Source of the DNA: SZUA-448 sp045593785
GTDB taxonomy: Bacteria > Bacillota > Clostridia > Lachnospirales > Lachnospiraceae
Assembly: GCA_045593785.1 (NCBI GenBank)
Contig: JAZNXH010000063.1
Coordinates: 1-16,769 of the forward strand
Length of the DNA stretch: 16,769 nt
Direction: 5' to 3'
The notes beneath the pieces are model-generated. The model was not told where the DNA came from and made no database searches. It saw only the letters and a list, made by a program, of their open reading frames with translations. Shown here piece after piece: positions 1-6,727 of this stretch; position 1 is the stretch's first letter, and each line of letters starts with the position of its first letter. The position numbers and the translations under genes were made by a program.

Positions 1-1
1 T

Positions 2-94
2 GTACGGTGTCTGGGTGATACCTCGCACCTTTATGTAGGTGGGGAACCGGATTCCGATTCGGGATTGTTCCCGCGTAAATCGTTCCAGATGTAA
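2..94 (+). CDS. C-terminal end of an unrecognised protein (5' end outside window)
   Basis: One frame is open from the window edge for 30 codons and stops with TAA at 92-94. The peptide contains DTSHLYVGGEPDSDSGLFPR, and its codon choice (GAT, GGT, CGT, CTT, CCG) resembles the genes that follow. The ribosome binding site of the next gene begins directly after this stop, leaving 17 bases between stop and ATG, as expected inside an operon. I do not recognise the family from this short tail. It could be a chance open frame, but the clean placement against the next gene argues that it is real. Confidence 0.5.
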   Translation, partial: VRCLGDTSHLYVGGEPDSDSGLFPRKSFQM

Positions 95-111
95 GAAGGG
101 GATAAAGTAAG

Positions 112-501
112 ATGAAAACACTAGAAGAAGTAAGAGAGATATTCAGCCACGACCGTTTTGCAACGGAGAACGGCATGATCATAGATGAATTCCGTGAGGG
201 ATATGCAAGATGCAGTCTGACGATAGCTGACCGTCATAAGAATGCCATGGGTGGACTGATGGGCGGTGTGCCATTTGTGCTTGCGGATTTTGCATTTGCG
301 GTTGCGAATAACCATGAAGAGATGCGCACGGTATCCCTGAGCTCGAATATCGCATATGTCGGTGTGGCAAAGGGTGAACGTTTAATTGCGGAAGCGTTCT
401 GCGTGAAGAACGGCCGCTCGACCTGTTATTACCGTGTCGAGGTGAAGGACGAGCTGGAGAACCGGGTAGCGGAGGTTACGATTACGGGATTTCATAAGTA
501 A
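112..501 (+). CDS. PaaI-family hotdog-fold thioesterase
   Basis: This 129-residue single-domain protein fits the small PaaI/YbgC-type acyl-CoA thioesterases, which hydrolyse acyl- or aryl-CoA thioesters in the cytoplasm, usually as tetramers. The core is visible at residues 42-66: H42, N44, a double glycine at 47-48, another at 51-52, then a hydrophobic helix with D59. The C-terminal half alternates hydrophobic residues as expected for the antiparallel sheet. In the family the glycine pair at 51-52 is normally preceded by His (HGG); here it is Met50, so the active site may differ. The start is supported by AAGGGG at 96-101. It follows an unidentified gene by 17 bases and is closed by a terminator at 542-580. 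The substrate cannot be read from the sequence. Confidence 0.85.
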   Translation: MKTLEEVREIFSHDRFATENGMIIDEFREGYARCSLTIADRHKNAMGGLMGGVPFVLADFAFAVANNHEEMRTVSLSSNIAYVGVAKGERLIAEAFCVKNGRSTCYYRVEVKDELENRVAEVTITGFHK

Positions 502-541
502 TTTTGTTGAAAATGAGCAATAAGACAGAAGTGTCCGGTGG

Positions 542-580
542 AAACTACGTCATTTCTCACTTTATGACGTGGTTTTCTTT
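542..580 (+). terminator. Rho-independent terminator after the thioesterase gene
   Basis: AAACTACGTCAT (542-553) pairs with ATGACGTGGTTT (564-575) over 12 positions with one T-G wobble and a 10-base loop, and runs into a T-rich tract to 580. It separates the thioesterase gene from the following regulator gene. Confidence 0.85.
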
Positions 581-621
581 TGCCTTTTCTGTGATGATAG
601 ACCTTGAAAGGAGAAAGCAAA

Positions 622-1119
622 ATGATTGATCAGATGAAAATAGGAGCTTTTCTGCGAGACTTACGAAAAGAAAAGGGCCTTACCCAGGAAGAGCTGGCAG
701 AGAAGTTTGGTGTATCTTCGCGGAGTGTATCCCGTTGGGAAAACGGAAACACGATGCCGGAACTGGGTATTTTGGTTGAATTGGCTGAGTTTTATGAGGT
801 CGATATCAAAGAAGTGATTGATGGGGAAAGGAAAAGTGAGACGATGGAAAAAGAGACAAGGGAGACCTTGAAAAAAGTTGCAGATTATGCAGAGGTTGAG
901 AAGAAACTAGTGGTAAGACGCAAGTGTATCGTTACATTTGTTGGCACAGCAATGTTTGCGCTGTGTATTGTACTTGGAAGCGTTATGTTTCCGAAACTGC
1001 CGGAGGATAGTTTCCTGCGAAGTGATGGATTGTGGCTTGGTATAGGTATATTGGGTCTGGTCATTCTGTGGGGAATTGTTATTAATGAGAACCGCAAGAA
1101 TGCAAAGAAGTGTAAGTGA
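622..1119 (+). CDS. XRE-family regulator with two C-terminal membrane segments
   Basis: This 165-residue protein has an N-terminal Cro/C1-type helix-turn-helix at about residues 7-61. Its recognition part is LTQEELAEKFGVSS followed by SRWENG. A charged linker of about 40 residues (66-101, rich in Lys and Glu) follows, then hydrophobic segments at about 102-123 and 136-154 and a basic C-terminus. It is therefore probably a membrane-anchored DNA-binding protein. The start is the ATG at 622, preceded by AAAGGAG (607-613) at eight-base spacing. A TTG 18 bases upstream overlaps that Shine-Dalgarno sequence and is less likely. The gene sits alone between two terminators. Target genes and signal are unknown. 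A sensor domain is absent, so the membrane segments themselves or a partner would have to sense. I saw no convincing promoter in the short upstream gap. Confidence 0.85.
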   Translation: MIDQMKIGAFLRDLRKEKGLTQEELAEKFGVSSRSVSRWENGNTMPELGILVELAEFYEVDIKEVIDGERKSETMEKETRETLKKVADYAEVEKKLVVRRKCIVTFVGTAMFALCIVLGSVMFPKLPEDSFLRSDGLWLGIGILGLVILWGIVINENRKNAKKCK

Positions 1120-1131
1120 AGATAAAAATAT

Positions 1132-1177
1132 GGAATGGCAAATTGAGGTTATCTCAAATTTGCCATTCCTTTTGTTT
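1132..1177. terminator. Bidirectional terminator between convergent genes
   Basis: GGAATGGCAAATT (1132-1144) and AATTTGCCATTCC (1157-1169) are perfectly complementary, and the stem is extended inward by GAG/CTC across a one-base bulge. A T-rich tract follows on the plus strand (1170-1177), and an A-rich stretch precedes the stem (1122-1130), giving a U-rich tail on the minus strand as well. The stop codon of the minus-strand tldE-like gene (1176-1178) lies at the edge of the structure. Confidence 0.9.
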
Positions 1178-2450
1178 AGAAAATCTTCATGCCGCTGAGG
1201 AGTGCTTTTTCCGGACCCATATATTTGTCATGTACCGCAATGTCCTCAGAAAGACGGATACTATTCAGAACCTCACTGAGTTTTCCGGTGATGGAGATAC
1301 CGGTAACCGGAGTGATGGAATTGCCGTCATTGTAATATGCCAGACGAACCTCGCCGCCGATGTAATCGTTGTAGGAGTCTACCTGAAGTCCTGACATGGA
1401 TAACACCTCGAGGCAGGGAGACTGAGTGAAGCTTCCCGCATTCGCGGTTCCGGGTGCAACCTTGAGGCATCGTAGCATACCGGTAGGGGTTTCGCCAAGG
1501 TATTGACCGAAACGGTTGGAACCGAAGTAATTGATGGCTTTGCCGTTCTCCACAAGCTGAATGTCGGTCAGAGCCATGCCGTCCGGATCGAACTTGGCAC
1601 TGCCGATGTTGCCGTCCGCCTCACCGACCATCGTGATATTGATGGCATCGCCGCTCAGTTCTTTTTGAATCATATCGCCTTTGCTGTGAACATTTGCCTT
1701 GGAATATACGGCACTGTAGTTTAAGTCGTAGGCGATGTCGGCGAATAACTCCGACAGTTCCAGCTTATTCAGGATAACATTGCCTTCCAAAGTTGCTTCC
1801 GGCTTTGTAGCCTCGTAGCGTGCCTTGACTTCCTGCAGTTTTTTCCGGATTTCTTCACTGATAGCATCACTGTCCAGAGAGCTGAAATTATACTGGTGAT
1901 ACAGCTCAACACTTTCTTTACTGCCGTTATAGGTAGGAATGGTTTCTACCATTGCATTGTATTTTATCTGTGTTTTGTCGATACCGCGGCTGTTGATTAC
2001 TGTCTCGGTAATCTGATTTACAAAGATTTCTACGGAGTTCAGGGAGGTATTGTTGTCGCCCTCAGCATGAAATACCGCATCTGCAATCACACCGGCAATG
2101 TCGTTCAGGGAGAGTCCTTGAAAATTACTTTCTACTTGGAACTGTCCGGTACCGGCTGTCGGTAATTCGTACATTGGGTTGTCAATCAGCAGAGCCTTCT
2201 CTACTGCCTGCTGGATCAGTGTCTCGATTTCTTCCGGAGTTGTGGAAGGGTAGATGATAAAGGCAGAGTCACCCTTGAAATCCCCGTGATTTACATATAC
2301 CGTTATTTCTTTGTCACAGGTATTGGTTCTTCTGGTCGTCTCTAATTTACCCTTTACGAAGAAAAGCTCGTAGCTTTCTTTGTGTGTCAGGTTAATCTTG
2401 TAGTCGCTGACCTGTGTGTTCTTTTTCAAAAGTTCAATTACGTTTGTCAT
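1176..2450 (-). CDS. tldE: TldE/PmbA-like subunit of a TldD/TldE metalloprotease
   Basis: This 424-residue protein of the TldD/PmbA family lacks the HExxxH zinc motif, as expected of the non-catalytic TldE (PmbA) partner. The C-terminal half carries family features: a GMALTDIQLVENGK strand region, then GSNRFGQYLGETPTG, and a final IGGEVRLAYYNDG segment. E. coli PmbA is about 450 residues, so the length fits. In E. coli TldD and TldE form a heterodimer that trims unfolded peptides, such as the microcin B17 leader and CcdA. The start overlaps the tldD stop by four bases (ATGA, 2447-2450), implying translational coupling and equal expression. Ribosome binding is weak (AGGA next to the ATG), consistent with coupling. 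Its native substrate here is unknown; no peptide precursor gene is visible nearby. Confidence 0.88.
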   Translation of the reverse strand: MTNVIELLKKNTQVSDYKINLTHKESYELFFVKGKLETTRRTNTCDKEITVYVNHGDFKGDSAFIIYPSTTPEEIETLIQQAVEKALLIDNPMYELPTAGTGQFQVESNFQGLSLNDIAGVIADAVFHAEGDNNTSLNSVEIFVNQITETVINSRGIDKTQIKYNAMVETIPTYNGSKESVELYHQYNFSSLDSDAISEEIRKKLQEVKARYEATKPEATLEGNVILNKLELSELFADIAYDLNYSAVYSKANVHSKGDMIQKELSGDAINITMVGEADGNIGSAKFDPDGMALTDIQLVENGKAINYFGSNRFGQYLGETPTGMLRCLKVAPGTANAGSFTQSPCLEVLSMSGLQVDSYNDYIGGEVRLAYYNDGNSITPVTGISITGKLSEVLNSIRLSEDIAVHDKYMGPEKALLSGMKIF

Positions 2451-3850
2451 CCTAATTTCACCCTAACCTTCAGAGCGGGACCGCCGTCACTGACGCGAAC
2501 CCATTCCTTATAGCCCTTTCCGCAAAATCCTGCGCCACTCATCTCAATCTCATCTGAAATCATGGAAATTGACTTTAACAGGTCAGGTACATAGCCGCTC
2601 ATTACAACAGGCGATACCCAGTTATCTGTCAGTTTTCCGTCTACGATTTCGATGCCGTACTGTGCTACGCACTGGATTGCCCAGTTTTTCGGATCTTCCA
2701 TGCCGTTGTTGGTCTCAAACAGCATATAGCCGTGGTCGATGCTTGCAATCATATCCTCCAGCTTATCAGTTCCTTTTTCAAAATATGTGTTGGTCATTCT
2801 TGCATATGCTTTACGGCGGGAGGTCTCTCGTCTGCCGTTACCGGTAGGAGCAGTGCCAAGCTGGGTAGCGGATGCAAGGTCAGAGATGCCTGTTACGAGG
2901 ATACCGTCTTTGATAATCTGTGTATCTCCTGCCAGTACGCCGTCATCATCAAAGAAGTAGGACGCTACACTCAGGGCAGAGGCTGCGCCGTCTCTCATGT
3001 TGCAGATAGGGGAAGCGACATAGTCTCCGACGTACTGCTTTGCGAGTGCTCTGTCTTTTACGAACTGATCCATCTCCACACCGTGGCCAAATGCTTCGTG
3101 TGCAATGAGACCGGTAATGGAGGGGTCTGTAATAACATCATATACGCCGGGCTCAATGGGCTTGGCAAGGGTAAGCATGTGAGCTTTATGTACCAGAGCG
3201 TCAACTTTTGCAGACAAGCCGGTGAGGACTTCTTTCAGTGTCGGATCACCTGTCATCTCATAGGACTGGATGGTCTTGTCGTTTTCGTTATAAATAGCAA
3301 CCATTGTTCCGGATGCCCAAGTGTAATTCTGGTCAAGTTCACGGTGTTCGGAAATGAAGAGTTTGGACACTTCAATCTTTCCTAAGATTACAATGGCATT
3401 CAGGATGTGCTCTGATTTTGCAGATAAGGTACCGCAGAGGTCCTTACAGTAATTCAGCAAGTCCTTTTCTGTATAAGAATCGAAATCGCCGGGTCTTGTA
3501 AAGGATTTTACAAGCGGTTCATCTGCAAGAATGCCGCCTTTAATGGTATTGCCCTTCAGGGAATCGCTTAACGTAAGGGAGGATACGATTTCCTGTGCCA
3601 GAGTACGCATGTCGCCGGAGATATCGTCCAGAGAATATTCATAGAACTCGTGTCCGTTACTCATCTTGATGACAAAGCCGCATTCTACATCGTTACCGGG
3701 GTTAATGTTGGAGGTGTTTTTGTCTACGCGAAAGCTCGTGGCTTTGATGTCAACGCCTAACACGCTTACGTAGAGAAAACTTTTTTTCAATTCCGCTACG
3801 AGTTGCTTTACATCGCTTCGTTTGGAATCGAGGTATTTGGAAAAACTCAT
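2447..3850 (-). CDS. tldD: TldD-like zinc metalloprotease, catalytic subunit
   Basis: This 467-residue protein has the TldD signature HEAFGH at residues 251-256, that is HExxxH with H251, E252 and H256. The C-terminal GFCGKG contains C443, matching the cysteine ligand known in E. coli TldD. The closing segment (GMEDPKNW at 383-390 through SDGGPALKVRVKLG) is typical of the family. It works in the cytoplasm with TldE, enclosing small unfolded peptides in the dimer cavity. The start ATG at 3850 has AAAGGA upstream at good spacing. It lies 83 bases downstream of the small-protein gene on the same strand, and the gap may hold an additional promoter (see 3912-3940). The four-base overlap with tldE marks a two-gene unit. 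Confidence in the family is high; the substrate is unknown. Confidence 0.93.
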   Translation of the reverse strand: MSFSKYLDSKRSDVKQLVAELKKSFLYVSVLGVDIKATSFRVDKNTSNINPGNDVECGFVIKMSNGHEFYEYSLDDISGDMRTLAQEIVSSLTLSDSLKGNTIKGGILADEPLVKSFTRPGDFDSYTEKDLLNYCKDLCGTLSAKSEHILNAIVILGKIEVSKLFISEHRELDQNYTWASGTMVAIYNENDKTIQSYEMTGDPTLKEVLTGLSAKVDALVHKAHMLTLAKPIEPGVYDVITDPSITGLIAHEAFGHGVEMDQFVKDRALAKQYVGDYVASPICNMRDGAASALSVASYFFDDDGVLAGDTQIIKDGILVTGISDLASATQLGTAPTGNGRRETSRRKAYARMTNTYFEKGTDKLEDMIASIDHGYMLFETNNGMEDPKNWAIQCVAQYGIEIVDGKLTDNWVSPVVMSGYVPDLLKSISMISDEIEMSGAGFCGKGYKEWVRVSDGGPALKVRVKLG

Positions 3851-3911
3851 TGGTTTGTGTCCTTTCGTGATAATATTGTGTCCGATTGAATCGGTGCATA
3901 CGGATACAGTT

Positions 3912-3940
3912 TAGCGGATAATCGGTGGATTGTCTATACG
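3912..3940 (-). promoter_or_regulatory. Possible internal promoter for tldD-tldE
   Basis: On the minus strand TAGACA is followed after 17 bases by TAAACT, 62 bases before the tldD start. The -35-like element overlaps the stop codon of the upstream small gene. Each hexamer deviates from consensus (5/6 and 4/6), so this is only a candidate. Between it and tldD a short CCGA/TCGG hairpin (at about 3884-3896) is also visible. Confidence 0.3.
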
Positions 3941-4179
3941 GTTATCTTCACCGTATCTCCGTTAGCACTCTGGATATCGACCAAAATCCAATCAGGGTGT
4001 TGCTTTTTATAGCGGCGCAGTTCCTTGAGGAACTGATATGCCTGCTTTCTGGTGATGGTAATATCTTCATCTTTCAGGACACGTGGCAGGAATGCTGCGG
4101 TAAGGTGACCAAAAACGGAACCGGTTGGTATGGGAAGACAAAATTTATGTCCGCCTGCTTCTTTGATTTGTATTTTCAT
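3934..4179 (-). CDS. Small protein resembling the regulator's C-terminal domain
   Basis: An 81-residue protein without signal peptide or membrane segment. It has a predicted strand pair at the N-terminus (KIQIKEAGGHKFCLPIPTG, 2-20), a mainly helical middle (TRKQAYQFLKELRRYKKQ, 43-60), and a C-terminal strand pair VDIQSANGDTVKITV (67-81). The neighbouring XRE regulator ends in a domain of the same order and size: SAEGDKVRMNLPVALL, a helix, then EVESANGDTVRLFVE. SANGDTV is identical in both. I infer that this is a free-standing paralogue of that domain, perhaps a partner or modulator of the regulator. The start at 4179 has AGGGG upstream. It begins 42 bases after the regulator's stop and very likely shares its transcript. 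It is not a peptide precursor in appearance. The biochemical function is unknown. Confidence 0.8.
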   Translation of the reverse strand: MKIQIKEAGGHKFCLPIPTGSVFGHLTAAFLPRVLKDEDITITRKQAYQFLKELRRYKKQHPDWILVDIQSANGDTVKITV

Positions 4180-4221
4180 AATTACCCCTCATTTTAAGAA
4201 CATGGTTTTGATGGTTTCTTC

Positions 4222-4719
4222 TTATTCTACAAAGAGACGTACCGTATCGCCGTTTGCGGATTCTACTTCAAAGATGTTGCCGATGGCTCCGTGATGAATC
4301 AGATCCATTACCTGACGAAGATCGATATTCTTGAGCGCGTCATTACCGGACACCTGAGGGAGTCCCATACCCGTATCAAGAGCAAGCTGAAGCAGGGCAA
4401 CCGGAAGATTCATACGGACTTTGTCGCCTTCTGCGGAATCTACAACAAAACGAAGCATCATATCGTTAATGTCTTTTCTCTGTTCTGCGGGGAGAATGCG
4501 GACTGCAGGTTCTTGTTTTCCGGAAAGCAGTTCGTCAACGGATACGCCGAGGATGCTTGCCAGACGCGGCAGCAGGCTGATGTCGGGACAGGTCTGGTCA
4601 TTTTCCCATTTGCTGACTGCCTGCGGGCTGACATCTAACATCTGTGCGAGGTCATCCTGCTTTAATTCTTTTTCTTTTCTAAGCTGAGCAATTCTTCTTC
4701 CTAATGTCATAGTTTCCAT
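4222..4719 (-). CDS. XRE-family regulator with C-terminal effector-like domain
   Basis: This 165-residue cytoplasmic protein has an N-terminal Cro/C1 helix-turn-helix at about 7-62 (LKQDDLAQMLDVSPQAVSKWEN is the core). A short linker follows, then an alpha/beta C-terminal domain at about 86-165. The domain opens with VDSAEGDKVRMNLP and closes with VESANGDTVRLFVE, which themselves look like two related strand hairpins flanking a helix (ALKNIDLRQVMDLIHHG). The next gene encodes a free version of this domain. The gene is first in a transcript that continues to tldD and tldE. AAAGGA lies 12 bases before the ATG at 4719, a rather long spacing; the in-frame ATG three codons downstream (4710) is an alternative. 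Autoregulation is plausible, since palindromes lie in its leader. The effector is unknown. Confidence 0.88.
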   Translation of the reverse strand: METMTLGRRIAQLRKEKELKQDDLAQMLDVSPQAVSKWENDQTCPDISLLPRLASILGVSVDELLSGKQEPAVRILPAEQRKDINDMMLRFVVDSAEGDKVRMNLPVALLQLALDTGMGLPQVSGNDALKNIDLRQVMDLIHHGAIGNIFEVESANGDTVRLFVE

Positions 4720-4744
4720 AGTATTTTAATATCCTTTCTTTTTT

Positions 4745-4764
4745 CTGCAGCTTCCAAACTGCAG
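4745..4764 (-). repeat. Inverted CTGCAG repeat in the regulator leader
   Basis: Two copies of the self-complementary hexamer CTGCAG, 8 bases apart, lie just upstream of the ribosome binding site of the XRE gene. They can form a hairpin in the leader RNA or serve as a symmetric protein site in DNA. No function is proven. Confidence 0.5.
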
Positions 4765-4833
4765 GGAATGTTTTTTGTGATCTGATGTCTTGTGTGAAGG
4801 CATCTGTTTTGTGAAATTTTTGTCTGTAACATT

Positions 4834-4843
4834 CAGTGCACTG
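4834..4843. repeat. Perfect 10-bp palindrome CAGTGCACTG, possible operator
   Basis: The palindrome begins about 8 bases downstream of the predicted transcription start for the XRE-tldDE transcript, a position where a repressor would block elongation. This size and symmetry suit a Cro/C1-type dimer, but the assignment is inference. Confidence 0.4.
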
Positions 4844-4857
4844 TTGTTTATGCCATT

Positions 4858-4886
4858 ACTATAGCATTCGAAAATACAGAAGTGAA
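4858..4886 (-). promoter_or_regulatory. Extended -10 promoter for the XRE-small protein-tldD-tldE transcript
   Basis: On the minus strand TTCACT (4881-4886) and TATAGT (4858-4863) are separated by exactly 17 bases, and TGC directly precedes the -10 hexamer, giving an extended -10. The predicted start near 4851 leaves a leader of about 130 bases containing two palindromes. The rest of 4720-4978 holds no gene that I can support. Confidence 0.65.
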
Positions 4887-4972
4887 CAGCCTAAAAGTTG
4901 TTTTTGGGGCATTTTTCTCAACCAAACGGAGAAAAAACACTCAACAGATGGTTGATTCAGGGTAAAAATAGT

Positions 4973-5010
4973 AAAAAAACGACCCCGACAGTCTAAAGAG
5001 TCGGGGTCGT
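4973..5010 (-). terminator. Rho-independent terminator of gpmI
   Basis: ACGACCCCGAC (4979-4989) and GTCGGGGTCGT (5000-5010) form an 11-bp perfect, GC-rich stem with a 10-base loop. On the minus strand the stem is followed by a run of U from 4978 down to 4973. It lies 23 bases beyond the gpmI stop codon. Confidence 0.95.
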
Positions 5011-5032
5011 GAACAATCATATCATTTTCCGA

Positions 5033-6601
5033 TTAGATCATGCTTGCTTCCCAGCATTCCGGAGCCTTCAGTCCGAAGATTGCTGCAACGGTAGGAGCAA
5101 CGTTTGCAAGACCGTACTCGCCGTCCTTCACTACGTAGGTAGTGTTCTTATCGTAGATGATGAACGGAACCTGATTCAGGGAGTGAGCAGTACGAGCCTG
5201 TACTTCGCCCTTCTTGTTCTTCTCAAGCATTTCGTCTGCATTACCGTGGTCAGCGGTGATTAAGAGGGTAACGCCGTATTCGTCACATACCTTCTTAAGA
5301 CGTGCAAGACCAAGATCAACTGCTTCTACACCAACGATGGTAGCTTCCATGCTGCCGGTGTGACCAACCATATCGCCGTTCGGGAAGTTGCAACGGATGA
5401 AGTCGTACTTCTCAGACTTGATTGCATCGATAACAGCATCGGTGATGTCTGCGGACTTCATCCACGGACGCTCGTCGAAGCTTACGTTGTCGGACGGAAT
5501 CTCCATGTAGGTCTCAAGCTCTTCGCTGAATTTACCACTCTTGTTACCGTTCCAGAAGTAGGTAACGTGACCATATTTCTGAGTCTCAGATACTGCGAAC
5601 TGGTTGAGCTTTGCATTTACAAGCAGCTCGGAGAGGGTGTTGGTGATTTCCGGAGGATTTACGAGGAAACGCTTCGGAAGCTTTAAGTCTCCGTCATACT
5701 GCAGCATACCTGCATATACAACATCCGGCTTCGGTCCGCGGTCAAATTCCGGACACTCGTCACAGTCAAATGCCTTGGAAATCTCGATTGCGCGGTCGCC
5801 ACGGAAGTTGTAGAGAACTACGCTGTCCTTGTCAACGATCGGGCCAACCGGAGTACCGTTCTCAGCGATAACAAATGCCGGAAGATCCTGGTCGATAGCG
5901 CCGGTCTCAGCACGGTAGGTCTCGATAGCTTCGGTAGCAGTTGCAAACTGACGGCCGATGGCACGAACGTGGGTATCCCAGCCAAGCTTCACCATGCCCC
6001 AGTTAGCTTCGTAACGGTCCATGGTAACCTTCATACGTCCGCCGCCGCTGGCGATCTTGCCGTCGAAGGATGCGTCGTTTAATTCTTTGAGGCAGTTTTC
6101 CAACATATCAATGTAGTTGAGTGCGGAAGTAGCCGGTACATCACGGCCGTCAAGTAAGGTGTGGATACGAACCTTCTTTACGCCGGAAGCCTTTGCCTGC
6201 TTTAACATATTTAAAAGGTGGGAAATGTTCGAGTGTACATTACCGTCGGAGAGAAGTCCGAGGAAATGTAAGGTCGAATCATTTGCCTTTACGTTGTCAA
6301 TTACTTCGTTCCAAGCTTCGGAAGCGTACATCTTGCCGCTTTCGATGGATTCGTTTACGAGCTTTGCACCCTGGGAATATACCTGACCACAGCCGAGTGC
6401 GTTGTGACCAACTTCACTGTTACCCATGTCGTCATCACTGGGAAGACCAACAGCGCTGCCGTGTGCTTTCAGGCGGGTGTTCGGACAGTTCTTTAAGAAC
6501 CAGTCGAGAGTAGGGGTGTTTGCTTCGGTTACTGCATCACCGAGACCGGTTTTGCTGAAGCCGATACCGTCCATTACTACGAGACATACTTGCTTTTTCA
6601 A
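5033..6601 (-). CDS. gpmI: 2,3-bisphosphoglycerate-independent phosphoglycerate mutase
   Basis: This enzyme interconverts 3- and 2-phosphoglycerate in glycolysis using two Mn ions and a phosphoserine intermediate. The 522-residue length is close to the usual 510-515. Visible residues are D11 in VVMDGIG, nucleophile S62 in GNSEVGH (60-66), FRGDRA (266-271), D410 and H414 in NFPNGDMVGHTG, D451 and H452 in TADHGN, and H473 in TAHS. The phosphatase and transferase domains are therefore both intact. The start codon is TTG at 6601: GAAAGGA (6609-6615) lies 7 bases away and no in-frame ATG lies just upstream. It is transcribed alone from its own promoter (6696-6724) to its own terminator, not next to gap, pgk or tpiA within this window. 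Confidence 0.97.
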   Translation of the reverse strand: MKKQVCLVVMDGIGFSKTGLGDAVTEANTPTLDWFLKNCPNTRLKAHGSAVGLPSDDDMGNSEVGHNALGCGQVYSQGAKLVNESIESGKMYASEAWNEVIDNVKANDSTLHFLGLLSDGNVHSNISHLLNMLKQAKASGVKKVRIHTLLDGRDVPATSALNYIDMLENCLKELNDASFDGKIASGGGRMKVTMDRYEANWGMVKLGWDTHVRAIGRQFATATEAIETYRAETGAIDQDLPAFVIAENGTPVGPIVDKDSVVLYNFRGDRAIEISKAFDCDECPEFDRGPKPDVVYAGMLQYDGDLKLPKRFLVNPPEITNTLSELLVNAKLNQFAVSETQKYGHVTYFWNGNKSGKFSEELETYMEIPSDNVSFDERPWMKSADITDAVIDAIKSEKYDFIRCNFPNGDMVGHTGSMEATIVGVEAVDLGLARLKKVCDEYGVTLLITADHGNADEMLEKNKKGEVQARTAHSLNQVPFIIYDKNTTYVVKDGEYGLANVAPTVAAIFGLKAPECWEASMI

Positions 6602-6608
6602 TGTGATA

Positions 6609-6615
6609 TCCTTTC
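6609..6615 (-). promoter_or_regulatory. Ribosome binding site fixing the TTG start of gpmI
   Basis: GAAAGGA on the minus strand ends 7 bases before the TTG at 6599-6601. The first residues after it (MKKQVCLVVMDG) are the normal N-terminus of the family, so the TTG is the likely start. Confidence 0.8.
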
Positions 6616-6695
6616 TGCGCTTAAGATTTGCAGGTTGTGCGGAAATGTTACCGTCCGGATCCCGCAGATGCGCGTTACATAACTAACCGAAGTGT

Positions 6696-6724
6696 ATTTT
6701 ACACACAACCGGCGTGCTTGTAAA
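6696..6724 (-). promoter_or_regulatory. Promoter of gpmI
   Basis: TTTACA (6719-6724) and TAAAAT (6696-6701) lie 17 bases apart on the minus strand; each matches the sigma-A consensus at 5 of 6 positions. The predicted start is near 6689, giving a leader of about 88 bases. The -35 lies directly beyond the stop codon of the upstream gene. I saw no convincing terminator there, so read-through from the upstream operon is possible. Confidence 0.65.
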
Positions 6725-6727
6725 GAA

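Noticed and set aside
604..621. TTG at 604 as start of the membrane XRE gene
   Set aside because: The codons after it overlap AAAGGAG, the ribosome site for the ATG at 622, and add residues unlike the usual start of an XRE domain.
2732..3385. 217-codon open frame on the plus strand
   Set aside because: It lies entirely antisense to tldD, whose HExxxH and other motifs are clear; the plus-frame product is Cys-rich with no domain and no ribosome binding site.
3934..4179. 81-residue protein as a peptide substrate (RiPP precursor) for TldD/TldE
   Set aside because: It has a folded-domain pattern matching the regulator's C-terminus, no leader/core division and no Gly- or Cys/Ser/Thr-rich core.
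6696..6724. TTTACA/TGTAAA inverted repeat as a terminator of the zinc-ribbon module
   Set aside because: Only six pairs with a 15-base loop and no U-tract; the halves are better explained as parts of the gpmI promoter.
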